From DATKKK01 sp964354625 (GTDB taxonomy: Archaea; Thermoproteota; Bathyarchaeia; Bathyarchaeales; Bathycorpusculaceae), in the NCBI GenBank assembly GCA_964354625.1, contig CAYHAK010000026.1, forward strand, positions 1 to 22,703: a stretch of 22,703 nt of DNA. Direction: 5' to 3'. Positions 22,650 to 22,703 of the stretch are shown here, piece after piece. The notes below the pieces were generated by a model, which worked only from the letters and a program-made list of their open reading frames with translations, was not told the DNA's origin and did not search any database. The number at the start of each line of letters is the position of its first letter. Position 1 is the first letter of the stretch. The translations under genes were made by a program, and so were the position numbers.

Positions 22650-22703
22650 GCTGAACTAGTCGCGTTCGTCGTCTTTGTACTACTTCAAACTCCGCTTCCG
22701 CTG

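Overview
The window looks like chromosome from an uncultivated archaeon, most likely of the Bathyarchaeia or a close relative. This is inferred from gene content, not from a marker gene. Supporting signs are TATA-type promoters ahead of several genes, a heliorhodopsin, an M48 (Ste24/HtpX-like) membrane protease, secreted proteins ending in CARDB plus dockerin-like modules, a CcdA/ribbon-helix-helix-like antitoxin gene, a Ski2-like helicase, and several TTG or GTG starts. No rRNA, complete tRNA, CRISPR array or complete insertion sequence was found.

Layout. 1-2400: end of an ABC-2 export permease, a DUF6512-like membrane protein, a heliorhodopsin and a SLOG-like protein. 2531-5928: a giant secreted protein (beta-helix, SH3b, papain-like peptidase candidate, CARDB, dockerin) broken by one frameshift. 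5929-6841: a mostly gene-free stretch with a direct repeat. 6842-8574: a winged-helix protein, two gene remnants joined at a CG tract (UvrD helicase C-terminus and an unknown C-terminus), and two small zinc-binding ORFs. 8741-9725: a SAM methyltransferase gene between two copies of a CCAA-tailed repeat. 9832-11745: a membrane-anchored protein, a GNAT acetyltransferase and an SCP2-like/cupin protein. 11976-13049: antitoxin-like gene, paired hairpins and a 5'-truncated SIR2-like gene. 13230-14967: a small membrane protein and the M48 protease. 14968-15662: a regulatory or low-complexity spacer. 15663-18374: a secreted PQQ-propeller/Ig/CARDB/dockerin protein. 18607-19796: a double-GNAT gene between two more copies of the CCAA-tailed repeat. 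19994-22640: a Ski2-like helicase converging on the C-terminal half of cas1.

Two patterns stand out that ordinary gene annotation does not explain. First, alternating (CG)n tracts of 8-11 bases occur fourteen times (six more of 6-7 bases). They are absent from the interior of every intact gene, often sit within 15 bases of a stop codon, and coincide with the broken edge of four gene remnants (UvrD, the unknown ORF, SIR2-like, Cas1). Second, a composite repeat, a quasi-palindromic core of about 17 bases followed by (CCAA)n, brackets two unrelated single genes as direct repeats, as expected for one-gene mobile cassettes, and occurs once more alone. Together with the remnants of helicase, SIR2-like and Cas1 genes, the window reads as a reshuffled accessory or defence region interleaved with secreted-protein genes.
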